This document shows, one piece after another, positions 25,200 through 34,599 of a stretch of 64,000 bases of DNA. The notes under the pieces are model-generated. The model made no database searches, was not told the DNA's origin, and was given only the letters and a program-made list of their open reading frames with translations. This stretch comes from Roseateles sp. YR242 (GTDB lineage: Bacteria; Pseudomonadota; Gammaproteobacteria; Burkholderiales; Burkholderiaceae_C), in the NCBI RefSeq assembly GCF_900109745.1, contig NZ_FOAV01000007.1, forward strand, positions 1 to 64,000, written 5' to 3'. A program made the translations under genes and the position numbers. The number at the start of each line of letters is the position of its first letter. The stretch's first letter is position 1.

Positions 25200-25639
25200 A
25201 AACCCTGCTCCGCCCCCTGGTCCACGTTCCCCTGCGGGGCGTGCAGCCGCACCGCGCTCGTGGCATGACGTTGATCGAGGTCTTGTGCGCCATCCTCGTG
25301 ATGACCCTGGGCCTGCTTGGGCTGATGACCCTGATGGCGCGCGCCTCACAAGCCACGCTGGCCACCGATGACGCCCAGCGCGCAGCGTCCCTGGCCAACG
25401 AGCTGGCCACGGAGATGTGGCTGCAGGGCACGGTGACCTTGCCCAGCGCCACGCTGACCGCCTGGAACACCCGCCTGGCGGACGCCACCGGCATGGGCCT
25501 GGCCAACGGCGCCGGCACGGTGTCGGTGGGGACCGGCAATGTCGCCCGCATCACCATCACCTGGACACCCCCGGGCCCGACCCCCGCCAACCAACGGACC
25601 TCACGCCAGTACTTCACCGACGTGCGCCTCAACAACTGA
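25196..25639 (+). CDS. pilV: Type IV pilus minor pilin PilV
   Basis: 147 aa. Prepilin site G23|MTLIEVLCAILVMTLGLLGL, the shape typical of PilV, then the conserved ASQATLATDDAQRAASLANE helix. The ATG overlaps the fimT stop (ATGA). It bridges pilin subunits with PilW and PilX in the priming complex. Confidence 0.85.
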   Translation: MKTLLRPLVHVPLRGVQPHRARGMTLIEVLCAILVMTLGLLGLMTLMARASQATLATDDAQRAASLANELATEMWLQGTVTLPSATLTAWNTRLADATGMGLANGAGTVSVGTGNVARITITWTPPGPTPANQRTSRQYFTDVRLNN

Positions 25640-25641
25640 TC

Positions 25642-26871
25642 ATGACGCTGCTCCGCCGCCTGATGTCTGCCGGCCCCTCCCGGGTGCGGCGCTTTCCCTT
25701 CACCCCGCGCACCACCCCTGCGCGTGGTTTCTCGCTCATCGAACTGATGGTCTCCATCGTCATTGCGCTGGGCATGATCGTCGCAATGGGCCTGGTCATG
25801 GGCAAGTTCGAGACGGCCAAGCGCGAAGGCGCCTCCTCCTCGGACATGTCGTCCACCGCCGCCTACCTCAGCTACGACCTGGACCGCCAGGTGCGCAACG
25901 CCGGCTCGGGGTTCAGCACCGCCTATGCCGAGGTGTTTGGCTGCGAGCTGACCGCCTCGCGTGACGGCGCGCAGATCCTGCCGTCACTGCAAGCCTTCCC
26001 CGCGCCTTTCGCAAGCGTGCCCACCACGCTGCGCATGGTGCCGCTGATGGTCTTCCCGGCCGTGGGCCCGAATACCGCGAAGTCGGACGTGATCCAGCTC
26101 ATGTCCGGAACGGCCGGTGTGGGCGAGGTGGCCACGCAGATCCGGGTCAACAGCGTCCAGACCAACACCCTGCGGCTCACGGCCGCCACTGGCTTGCTGG
26201 CCAACGACCTGCTGCTGGTCAGCGAGTCGTCACGCCCCTGCATGCTGGAGCAGGTGAGTTCGGCCTACACCGCCAACAACCAGCAAGTCGACCTGGCGGG
26301 CACCTTCTACGCCTCCGTCATCAACGGTCAGGCGCTCAATGACCGCTCCACCGGTGCCTATGCGCATGCCATGAGCATGGGCAATGCCAGCAACGGCAAC
26401 CGGCCGAAGTTCCTACTGCTCGGCGTGAATGCCAGCAACCAGCTGGTGCGATATGACCTGCTTCGCTTCGGCAACGCCGGCACCAGCCTGGACCAGGGCA
26501 TTCCCGTCGCCGAAGGGGTGATGGACATGAAGGTGCGCTATGGCGTGGACACCAGTGCCACCGCCGACGGCATCGTGGACGCCTGGGTGACGCCGGACGA
26601 CACCAGCTACAACGTCGGCACCCTCAATGCCGCCACGTCGCAGGCCCTGCTCATGCGCGTGCTGGCGGTGAAGATCGATCTGGTGCTGCGCTCGGACACC
26701 ATCGAAAAGACCACCGTCGCGCCGGCTTCGCTGACCCTGTTCAGCGGCCTCGCCACCAATCTGCAGGCCACCTACACCGTGGCAGACCGCTATCGCCGCC
26801 ACACGGTGGTGGAGGTCACCGTGCCCATCCGCAATGCCTTGGCCAATAGCGGCCGCACCACGCCGCTCTGA
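25642..26871 (+). CDS. pilW: Type IV pilus assembly protein PilW
   Basis: 409 aa from the ATG two bases after the pilV stop. Prepilin site G29|FSLIELMVSIVIALGMIVA. Diagnostic PilW features are STAAYLSYDLDRQVRNAGSG after the helix and a late EGVMDMKVRYGVDTSATADG block. The C-terminal AVKIDLVLRSD region closes the family domain. It is a minor pilin working with PilV/PilX/PilY1. The upstream in-frame extension overlaps pilV and is not coding. Confidence 0.85.
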   Translation: MTLLRRLMSAGPSRVRRFPFTPRTTPARGFSLIELMVSIVIALGMIVAMGLVMGKFETAKREGASSSDMSSTAAYLSYDLDRQVRNAGSGFSTAYAEVFGCELTASRDGAQILPSLQAFPAPFASVPTTLRMVPLMVFPAVGPNTAKSDVIQLMSGTAGVGEVATQIRVNSVQTNTLRLTAATGLLANDLLLVSESSRPCMLEQVSSAYTANNQQVDLAGTFYASVINGQALNDRSTGAYAHAMSMGNASNGNRPKFLLLGVNASNQLVRYDLLRFGNAGTSLDQGIPVAEGVMDMKVRYGVDTSATADGIVDAWVTPDDTSYNVGTLNAATSQALLMRVLAVKIDLVLRSDTIEKTTVAPASLTLFSGLATNLQATYTVADRYRRHTVVEVTVPIRNALANSGRTTPL

Positions 26872-27515
26872 TGCCCACCCTTTTCCCTACCGCGACCATG
26901 CAACCCTCCCCGCCCCATCGAGAACGTGGCGTCATCATGGTGATTGCGCTGATCACGCTGGCGATCATGATGATTGGCGCCGTCGCGGCCATGCGGTCCA
27001 TGAATGCCTCGCTCGTCAATGCCGGCAACCTGGGCTTCAAGCGCGACATGGCCAACCAGGCCGAGCGTGCCATCCGTGCCGCGATGAGCGCCCTCAACAC
27101 CTCGTCGGCCGACCTCACCGCCAGCCAGACGGCCCTGAACTACAGCGCCGCCATGCTGCCGACCTCGGTGGAAAGCATCCCGACCGCCTTGCTGGGCACG
27201 GCGCCCTCGACGGTCGGGGGGTATGGGGTGGCCAGCAACGTCATCGACCTGAGCACCAGCACGGCCACCGCCAGCAGCACCTCTGCGGCTGCCGCCGTGC
27301 CCTTGAACCTGAAGCTGTATTACGTGGTGGACCGCCTGTGCCAGAGCGCCGGCGAAATGTCCTCCGATACCTGCCTGACCTCCTCCTCCCTCACGCAGGG
27401 CGGCAAGAAGGTCGGGGGGCTGACGGAGGAATCCAAGCCGGTCTACCGGGTCACCGTGCGCGTTGATGGTCCCCGCGACGCGCAGTCGTTCTATCAGGCG
27501 ACCTTCAGCAATTGA
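26871..27515 (+). CDS. pilX: Type IV pilus assembly protein PilX
   Basis: 214 aa. The start overlaps the pilW stop (TGATG); an internal ATG at 26898 (MQPSPPHRERG) is an alternative that would give a usual leader length. The hydrophobic helix is ERG|VIMVIALITLAIMMIGAVAA, with no Glu at position 5, which is normal in PilX proteins. The family's NQAERAIRAAMSAL helix follows. The C-terminal half has Ser/Thr/Ala-rich spacers and one Cys pair. Confidence 0.8.
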   Translation: MPTLFPTATMQPSPPHRERGVIMVIALITLAIMMIGAVAAMRSMNASLVNAGNLGFKRDMANQAERAIRAAMSALNTSSADLTASQTALNYSAAMLPTSVESIPTALLGTAPSTVGGYGVASNVIDLSTSTATASSTSAAAAVPLNLKLYYVVDRLCQSAGEMSSDTCLTSSSLTQGGKKVGGLTEESKPVYRVTVRVDGPRDAQSFYQATFSN

Positions 27516-27526
27516 GGCGAATCAAG

Positions 27527-30500
27527 ATGCAACGCTATTCCTTCCCGATCCGCCTCGGTGCGGCCGCCCTGGCCCTGGCCCTGTCCGGCGGCGCCGCCGT
27601 GGCCCAGACCACCCTGGGCAACCAGCCGGTGTTCTCGTCCGTCGCGGTGCCCGGCAACGTCGCATTGACGCTGTCGGTGGAATACCCGACCGCCGTCAGC
27701 AACGCCCACATCGACACGACCTACTCGGCGTCGTCCACCTACATCGGCTACTTCGATCCGGCCAAGTGCTACACCTACAGCTACAACGCCACCGAGACCA
27801 GCCGCTACTTCCAGCCGGCCGGCAATGCCACCAGCCATGTTTGCAGCGCCAAGTGGAGCGGCAACTTCCTCAACTGGGCGACGATGCAGACCATCGACCC
27901 CTACCGCTGGGCATTGACCGGGGGCTACCGCACGACGGACACCACCAGCAGCACCATCATTGAAAAGGCCTACGCCACGGGCCAGGGCACGACCAGCGAG
28001 TTTCCGGACCGCACCATGTCGGGCTCGACCTTGATTGCCGGCGCCACGCCCCTGTCCTGGAGCACGCTCAAGCTGCGCATCCAGGGGCTGGGCAACAAGC
28101 TGTGGTTCACCAGCACCGGCAACAACAACAACGTGTCCACCGCCACGGCCTATGGCTCCACCACCAGCGTGGCCGCCGGCACCGTCTACCAGGTGAGCGT
28201 GCGGGTCAAGGTGTGCGACACCACCTCGGGTTCGGGCGACCTGGAAAGCAACTGCGTGAAATACGATTCCGGCTACTACAAGCCGGAAGGCCTCATCCAG
28301 AAGTACGCGCAGAAGATCCGCTTCTCCGCATTCGGCTACCTCAATGACGCCACGCTGACCCGGGACGGCGGTGTGCTGCGGGCTCGCATGAAGTATGTGG
28401 GCCCCACCCAGCCCGTGCCGGGCTCGGACGCCATCACCAACACGGCGGCCGAGTGGAACGCCACCACCGGTGTCATGGTGAGCAACCCGGACACCACCGA
28501 CGCCAGCGCCACATCCACGTACTACGGCATCACCATCAGCAACAGCGGGGTGATGAACTACGTCAACAAGTTCGGCGAGATCACCCCCGGCTCCTACAAG
28601 AGCTATGACCCGGTGAGCGAGCTGTATTACGCGGCACTGCGCTACTACCGCAACCTCGGCAATGTGTCGGAGTGGTCGGCAGCCACCTCGGCCAGCACCG
28701 CCAGCAAGACCACCTATGCCGACGGCTTCCCGGTGATCACCACCTGGACCGACCCCATCCTGTATTCCTGCCAGAAGAACTTCATTCTGGGCATCGGTGA
28801 CGTCAACACCCACGCCGACCGCAACGTGCCGGGCGCCACCGGCAGTGCGGAGCCCACCAAGCCGTCCGCCGTGACCGCCGACACCGCGCTGAACGCGGTG
28901 ACCTGGACCAACAAGGTCGGGGTGCTGCACGGCCTGGGCTCTTCCCTGGGCACCACTTCGCCCTACAACGGCTGCTGCAACTACAACGGGGCGCTGATCG
29001 CTGGCATGGCGTACTACGCCAACACGCAGGATCTGCGCAGCGACCTCGAAGGCACACAGACCATCAAGACCTACTGGCTGGATGTGATGGAGTACCAGAG
29101 CTACGAGTCCAACAACCAGTTCTACCTGGCCACCAAGTACGGTGGCTTCACGGTGCCGTCGGGCTGGGACGCGCTGGGCACCACCACGGACATCCCCGCG
29201 ACGTCCTGGCACACCGGCGGCACCACCGACGTGGTGGGTTCGCAACTGCGGCCGGACACCTACTACACCGCCTCGAAGGCGGACACGATGGTGAGCAGCC
29301 TCTCCAGCGCCTTCGCCAGCATCGCCACCGATATCGCGGCCTACAGCTCGTCCTTCGACACCGCATCGGACACGGTGGACAGCGGCAGCGCGTCCTACGC
29401 CAGCTCGTACGACTCCAGCGGCTGGACGGGCGATGTCATTGCCTACACCGTCAACAGCGTGGCCACCCCGGTGACCTACACGCAGATGTGGAAGTTCAGC
29501 GCCCAGCTGGCCGCCCAGATGGGGACGGCCGGAACGGGTTGGGACACCGCGCGCTACATCGTCACCTACAACCCGACCACCGCCGCCGGTGTGCCGTTCC
29601 GCTCCGGCAGCCTGACCAGCACCCAGCTGACCAACCTGAACCCGAGCTGGACCACCACCAGTGACGCCGCCAACTATCTCAACTGGCTGCGTGGCGACCA
29701 GAGCCAGGAGCAGGGAGCGACCGCCTCCACCAGCACCCGGCTCTACCGCACCCGCACCAGCACGGCCATGGTGGGCGACATCGTGGACAGCGGGGTAGCC
29801 GTCCTGGGTGCGCCGGGCGCGCCTGGCACCTACCTGGCGGAAGCCAGCAACGCCGGCTACACCGCCCACTACAAGACCTACGCCAGCCGCCCCAACATCC
29901 TCGTCGCGGGGGACAACAATGGCCTGGTGCACGTCATCAACGGCTCGTTGAGCGGCACGGCGGCCGGCAAGGAGCTGTTTGCCTTCATCCCGAATGCCGC
30001 CTTTGCCGGGCCCAACAACACGCCGAGCGTGGACGGCCTGGCCTCGGTCGGCAACCCGGACTTCACCCATCACTACCTGGTGGATGCCAAGCCGGCCGTG
30101 GGGGAGGTGGACTTCAAGAAAACGGTCGGCTCCAGCCTCAGCACCAACGAGTGGCACAGCATCGCCGTGGGCGGGCTGGGCAAGGGCGGACGCAGCGTTT
30201 ATGCGCTGGACCTGACGACGGCCAATACCGTGGGTTCGGAGGCCAGCGCGGCCACCCGGGTGCTGTGGGAGTACACCGACTCCGACATGGGCTTCACCTT
30301 CGGCACCCCCGTCATCACCAAGACCACGCAATATGGCTGGGTGGTGATCTTCGGTTCCGGCATGAACAACTCGTCGGGCAAGGGGGCGTTCTACATCCTG
30401 AACGCCCGCACGGGTGCCCTGCTGCAGAAGGTGGCCCTGCCCAGCAGCGGCACGACCGACACCATCGACAACGGTACCGCCGCCAGCCCGGCCAACCTGG

Positions 30501-31312
30501 CCTACCTCTCCACCTATTACCGCGACACCACCGATGGCACCATCGAATCGGTCTATGCCGGTGACATGAACGGCAACCTGTGGCGCCTGGACCTGACGGC
30601 GGCCAGCGGTACTTATCCATCACCGGTGAAGATCGCCAAGGTGACCAACTCGTCGGGGACGCCGCTGCCCATCACCTCGGAGCCGACGCCCAACATCGAT
30701 GCCAGCGGCCGCCGCTGGATCGGCGTGGGCACCGGCCAGTTGCTGAGCACCTCGGACTTGACCACCACCGCACTCAACCGCATCGTGGTGATCCGTGACG
30801 GCTACGAGACCCGTTATGCCACCACGACCGACCTGCCCTCGGGCGTGACCTGGCCGATCATCAACAACAGCACTCGCTCCGACCTGCAGGACATCAGCAC
30901 CACGGCCGCGTCACTGCCATCCAGCAAGGTGGGCTACCTGATCGACCTCTACAACGCCACCAGCACGGCCGGCTACCGCGTGGTCTACCCGGGCGATGGT
31001 TATGGCAACTACATGAGCTACTCGGCCATCCGACCGAGCTCGACCGATGCCTGCAGTTCGTCCGGGGTGTCCACCACCTTTGACATCGACCTTTCCACCG
31101 GGGCGGTGACCAAGACGCTCTACAACTTCGTGGTGACCTCCACCCGGTACGTGGAGACCGACGGCGTGGTGAAGCGGGTGGTGTCCGGCAAGCCGGCCAC
31201 CACGACCAGCACCAGCACCACCCAGGACGGCGACACTGCCGCCAGCGTGGGCAGCTCCACGACCGGCGACAAGAAGGTGATCAACTGGCGGGAAATCCCG
31301 CTGCACGAATGA
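27527..31312 (+). CDS. pilY1: PilY1-type pilus tip adhesin/assembly factor
   Basis: 1,261 aa from the ATG at 27527, preceded by GAGG; a TTG a few codons upstream overlaps pilX and is less likely. Signal peptide 1-26 (AALALALSGGAAVA). The N-terminal part shows CYTYSYNATETSRYFQP and WSGNFLNWATMQTIDPYR, typical of PilY1 in this order. The C-terminal half is the quinoprotein-like beta propeller: GDNNGLVHVINGSLSG, then ELFAFIPNAAF, VFKHHYLVDAKP-type and GDMNGNLWRLDL blocks; the D-x-N-x-D-like loops may bind calcium. PilY1 tips the pilus, counters PilT retraction and can mediate adhesion or surface sensing. Confidence 0.9.
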   Translation: MQRYSFPIRLGAAALALALSGGAAVAQTTLGNQPVFSSVAVPGNVALTLSVEYPTAVSNAHIDTTYSASSTYIGYFDPAKCYTYSYNATETSRYFQPAGNATSHVCSAKWSGNFLNWATMQTIDPYRWALTGGYRTTDTTSSTIIEKAYATGQGTTSEFPDRTMSGSTLIAGATPLSWSTLKLRIQGLGNKLWFTSTGNNNNVSTATAYGSTTSVAAGTVYQVSVRVKVCDTTSGSGDLESNCVKYDSGYYKPEGLIQKYAQKIRFSAFGYLNDATLTRDGGVLRARMKYVGPTQPVPGSDAITNTAAEWNATTGVMVSNPDTTDASATSTYYGITISNSGVMNYVNKFGEITPGSYKSYDPVSELYYAALRYYRNLGNVSEWSAATSASTASKTTYADGFPVITTWTDPILYSCQKNFILGIGDVNTHADRNVPGATGSAEPTKPSAVTADTALNAVTWTNKVGVLHGLGSSLGTTSPYNGCCNYNGALIAGMAYYANTQDLRSDLEGTQTIKTYWLDVMEYQSYESNNQFYLATKYGGFTVPSGWDALGTTTDIPATSWHTGGTTDVVGSQLRPDTYYTASKADTMVSSLSSAFASIATDIAAYSSSFDTASDTVDSGSASYASSYDSSGWTGDVIAYTVNSVATPVTYTQMWKFSAQLAAQMGTAGTGWDTARYIVTYNPTTAAGVPFRSGSLTSTQLTNLNPSWTTTSDAANYLNWLRGDQSQEQGATASTSTRLYRTRTSTAMVGDIVDSGVAVLGAPGAPGTYLAEASNAGYTAHYKTYASRPNILVAGDNNGLVHVINGSLSGTAAGKELFAFIPNAAFAGPNNTPSVDGLASVGNPDFTHHYLVDAKPAVGEVDFKKTVGSSLSTNEWHSIAVGGLGKGGRSVYALDLTTANTVGSEASAATRVLWEYTDSDMGFTFGTPVITKTTQYGWVVIFGSGMNNSSGKGAFYILNARTGALLQKVALPSSGTTDTIDNGTAASPANLAYLSTYYRDTTDGTIESVYAGDMNGNLWRLDLTAASGTYPSPVKIAKVTNSSGTPLPITSEPTPNIDASGRRWIGVGTGQLLSTSDLTTTALNRIVVIRDGYETRYATTTDLPSGVTWPIINNSTRSDLQDISTTAASLPSSKVGYLIDLYNATSTAGYRVVYPGDGYGNYMSYSAIRPSSTDACSSSGVSTTFDIDLSTGAVTKTLYNFVVTSTRYVETDGVVKRVVSGKPATTTSTSTTQDGDTAASVGSSTTGDKKVINWREIPLHE

Positions 31313-31346
31313 GGCTTTGACGCTCGGGCGGTGAAGCCCGGCCGCC

Positions 31347-32312
31347 TTACAGGCGCGGCGCGAGCCGATCCGCAGGTGCGACCGGGAACGGCGAACCCAG
31401 CACGGTCGATTGGCCCTTGACCTGGTTCTGCGCCTGGCACTTGTGGGTGCAGATGGTGGCGGGCGGCGCCACCTCGGTGGCGTCCTCACCGAACACCATG
31501 CCCATGCGACCCCCGCTGGAGACTTCCCAGCGCGAGGTCAGCCCGCAATGGGCTACCGTGGCGAGCGTGCCGTCACGCTTGACGATCTGGTTCACGCATG
31601 CGGCGTCCGTCAGGCGGGTGGCCACTTGCGGGCTGTCGCGGCCCACCAGACGGGATGAATAGTCATTGCCGAAGTTGATGCGCGGGGTCACGACCACGGT
31701 GGTGTCCTTGTAAGGCACCGCATCGCCTTCACGGTCACGGAACTTGCGGTTGTCGAAGTAGAACGCGCTCAGGGCGGGGTTGCTCGGGTGCGTTGCCAGC
31801 GTGTGAGTGAAGACCGTGGCCGTGCCATCGGCGCGGGCGACTTCCATCTGGAACACACCGCCGTTGGCGCAGTCCTTGGCCTGCAGCTTCATCGTGACCT
31901 GGGCACCTTCGCGGATCAGCTCGATGTCGGTGTCCTTCAGGTCCACATCGACACCGCTGGTCAGCGTGGCGCCGCGATGGTCCGGCGTCTTGGCCGCAAA
32001 GATGGGCGTGGGCACGCCGCCGGTCATGTCCAGCGGGTTGGCCGCACCGGTCAGGACGTAGTTGCGGATGCCGAAGGTGGCGGCATCGACCTCGAACTGC
32101 ACATACTTGCCCTGCACCAGGAAGCTGGTGCCCACCTGGGCCGCCGGCACCGTGGTGCTGGTCTTGCCGCTCAGGCCGAGGACCCGGAAGCCGCCGCCGT
32201 CACAGCCCTTGGAGGAGGCCGCGGCCGCCATGCCGCCGGTGAGCGCGAGGGCCAGGCCCAGCAGCAGCGTGCGTGTGGCGCGGGAGGAGGTGGAGTGCGA
32301 GAGATGCGACAT
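31347..32312 (-). CDS. Secreted hypothetical protein, 321 aa
   Basis: Signal peptide SRATRTLLLGLALALTGGMA, cut near AAAASS. The mature protein is mostly beta strand by pattern, with an opening SKGCDGGGFRVLGLSG and a C-terminal Cys cluster TICTHKCQAQNQ, plus Cys pairs in AKDCANGG, DAACVNQ and VAHCGLT. I recognise no family. It is convergent with pilY1, with 34 bases between the stops, and divergent from the two-component operon. A periplasmic or surface role is likely; a link to pili is only positional. Confidence 0.65.
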   Translation of the reverse strand: MSHLSHSTSSRATRTLLLGLALALTGGMAAAASSKGCDGGGFRVLGLSGKTSTTVPAAQVGTSFLVQGKYVQFEVDAATFGIRNYVLTGAANPLDMTGGVPTPIFAAKTPDHRGATLTSGVDVDLKDTDIELIREGAQVTMKLQAKDCANGGVFQMEVARADGTATVFTHTLATHPSNPALSAFYFDNRKFRDREGDAVPYKDTTVVVTPRINFGNDYSSRLVGRDSPQVATRLTDAACVNQIVKRDGTLATVAHCGLTSRWEVSSGGRMGMVFGEDATEVAPPATICTHKCQAQNQVKGQSTVLGSPFPVAPADRLAPRL

Positions 32313-32527
32313 GGTGAAGCGTCCTTCCTGAGTGACGTGTTGTCGACATGGTGTCGAGGTGTTGTCGAGGTCTGGTCGATGGGTTCACCCCATCGCCTGC
32401 TGCATCGTAGGAATGGACACGCCGCGGCATCAGGGGCGCAGGTCGGGACTTGGGTCGGCCGGAAGTCGCGATCGATCGGGACTTTGGTCCCTGGAGCCTG
32501 GCGAAGCACGCTGTTACAGTGCCGCCG

Positions 32528-33952
32528 ATGAACCCGGCGCGTGCGCGGCTGTCGCTTTCCCAACAGTTTCTTCTGGTCAGTTTTCCCATCCTGCTGGCCA
32601 CCACCGTCCTGCTGGGCTGGTGGGTGGGGCGCCAGGTGCATGAGAGCGTGGTGCACCGCATCGGCGCCGACACGGCGTTGTATGTGGACGGCTTCATCGC
32701 GCCGCAGCTGCAGCATGTGGACGAGACCGGCCACTTGACTGACGCTGAGCAGCGTGCGCTCTTCGAGATGACGACCGATGCGGAGTGGGCACGCCGCATC
32801 GTCTCGCTGCGCATCTGGCGGCCGGACGGGATGGTGCTGTTCTCCAGCGACGGCCAGGGCGTGGGCCAGAAGCTCGATATCGACGAAGGCCTGGAGGCTG
32901 CCGTGTCGGGCAGCATCTTCTCCGAGGTCAGCGTGCGGCGGGGCCGCGACCAGACCGACCATGGCCAGCCACTGGAGCGCATGATCGAGACCTACACACC
33001 GATCCATACCTCCGACCGTGGCCACATCGGCGCCGTTGCCGAGTTCTACCAGTTGCCCGACGAGGTGGACCGCGAGGCCGGTGCCGCCCAGCGCCGCAGC
33101 TGGGGCGTGGTGGCAGGGGCCATGCTGGCCACCTATCTGCTGTTGTTTGTTCTGGTGCGCCGCGGCAGCCGCACCATCGCGGCACAACGCAGCGCGCTCA
33201 GTGCCCAGGTGGTCCGGTTGACGGAGCTCAACCAGCAAAATCTTCAGCTGCATGGACGGGTACGCAGCGCTGCGCGGGAGGCGGTCGTTGTCCACGAGGC
33301 CCTGCTGCAGCGCATCTCGGCGAATGTGCACGACGGACCCTGTCAGGACCTGGGCTTTGCCCTCATGCAACTGCGCAACCTGCACGACCGGATCGTGGGG
33401 CGGCCCGGTGCGTCGGACGACGACGTCGAGCGCATCAGTCATGCCGTGGAAGCCGCGATGAACGATCTGCGCGCGATTGCCGCCAACCTCGAATTGCCGG
33501 ATATCGAGCCGCTCTCGCTGGCGGAGGTGGCCCAGCGCGTGGTGAGGGACTTCGTCGGCAAGACCCGCCAGCAGGTGGCACTGACGACGGACGTGCTTCC
33601 TGGCCTGCTCGCGCACGCACGCATCAAGACGACGCTTTACCGGCTGCTGCAGGAGTCGCTGGCCAACGCCTGGCGGCACGCACCGGGCAGTGAGTGCCGT
33701 GTGGACCTGAAGGCGGACACGCAGCGCGTCGTGGTGGAGGTCACCGATGCGGGGCCGGGCTTTGATGTGGCCGCCGCGTTGGCTGGGAGCCGTCTCGGCC
33801 TCAATGGCATGCGTCAGCGGGTGGAGTCGCTGGGCGGCGGATTCGAGATCCACAGTGAACGTGGACGCGGCACCACCGTCCGCGTCAGCCTGCCCATGGC
33901 CGATGCGGAGCTGGACACCCCGACACGACCTGGATCGGAGCCTGGACGATGA
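32528..33952 (+). CDS. NarX/NreB-type sensor histidine kinase
   Basis: 474 aa from ATG 32528. TM1 is about 14-36 and TM2 about 196-216, enclosing a periplasmic domain of about 160 residues with no cysteines or clear family. The HisKA_3 box has the phospho-acceptor in ISANVHDGPCQDLG (His 268), and the HATPase_c domain shows LLQESLANAWRHA, VTDAGPGFD and LGLNGMRQRVESLGG. It overlaps the response regulator by 4 bases, so the pair is a unit. The signal is unknown. Confidence 0.9.
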   Translation: MNPARARLSLSQQFLLVSFPILLATTVLLGWWVGRQVHESVVHRIGADTALYVDGFIAPQLQHVDETGHLTDAEQRALFEMTTDAEWARRIVSLRIWRPDGMVLFSSDGQGVGQKLDIDEGLEAAVSGSIFSEVSVRRGRDQTDHGQPLERMIETYTPIHTSDRGHIGAVAEFYQLPDEVDREAGAAQRRSWGVVAGAMLATYLLLFVLVRRGSRTIAAQRSALSAQVVRLTELNQQNLQLHGRVRSAAREAVVVHEALLQRISANVHDGPCQDLGFALMQLRNLHDRIVGRPGASDDDVERISHAVEAAMNDLRAIAANLELPDIEPLSLAEVAQRVVRDFVGKTRQQVALTTDVLPGLLAHARIKTTLYRLLQESLANAWRHAPGSECRVDLKADTQRVVVEVTDAGPGFDVAAALAGSRLGLNGMRQRVESLGGGFEIHSERGRGTTVRVSLPMADAELDTPTRPGSEPGR

Positions 33953-34581
33953 GCGAGATGATTGAGGTGCTGGTGGTGGATGACCACCCGTTGTTCCGCC
34001 AGGGCGTGGTGCATTCGCTGACCATGGACCCGGGGTTCCGGGTGGTCGGGGAAACGTCCAGCGGCGAGCAAGCCCTGGCACTGGCCCAGTCCCTGTTGCC
34101 CAACGTGGTCCTGCTGGACATCAGCATGCCGGGCTGGAACGGGATCGTGACGGCGGAGCGAATTGCCATGGCCTGCCCGGCCACGGCCATCGTGATGCTG
34201 ACGTCGTCGGAGGACAAGGACAAGCTGCTCGCCGCGCTCAAGGCGGGCGCGCGGGGTTATGTGCTCAAGGGCGTCTCCGCCCGGGAGCTGACCCAGGTAC
34301 TGCGTGCCGCCGTGGCGGGCGAGGTGTATGTGTCGCCGACCATTGCTGCGGAGATGCTGGTCTCGCTCACGCAGCGCAAGGCGCCGGACCCGTTGCAGGA
34401 ACTGACCGAGCGGGAGCAGACCATCCTCTCCCTCATCGGGCAGGGCAAGACCAACCGGGAGATTGGCGACGAACTGCATCTGGCCGAGAAGACCATCAAG
34501 CACTACGTCACCAACATCCTGCAGAAGCTGCAGGTCCGCAGCCGTGTCGAGGCGGCGCTGGTGGCCAGCCGCCGCCCCTGA
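33949..34581 (+). CDS. NarL/FixJ-family response regulator
   Basis: 210 aa. The receiver domain has the acidic pair DDH (11-13), phospho-acceptor Asp 57 (VVLLDISMP) and Lys in VLKGVSARE. The LuxR-type HTH is at about 145-205 (LTEREQTILSLIGQGKTNRE, then KTIKHYVTNILQKLQV). The ATGA overlap with the kinase gene predicts coupled translation. Targets are unknown; nearby candidates are the secreted orphan and the pil genes. Confidence 0.9.
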   Translation: MSEMIEVLVVDDHPLFRQGVVHSLTMDPGFRVVGETSSGEQALALAQSLLPNVVLLDISMPGWNGIVTAERIAMACPATAIVMLTSSEDKDKLLAALKAGARGYVLKGVSARELTQVLRAAVAGEVYVSPTIAAEMLVSLTQRKAPDPLQELTEREQTILSLIGQGKTNREIGDELHLAEKTIKHYVTNILQKLQVRSRVEAALVASRRP

Positions 34582-34599
34582 CACCGCAGGCCTGAGGCC

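Noticed and set aside
27494-30331. A 945-codon open frame opposite pilY1, and similarly long antisense frames opposite katE, the metal ATPase, the peptide transporter and mrdA
   Set aside because: They mirror genes with clear families on the other strand, have no domains or ribosome binding sites, and arise from high G+C codon use.
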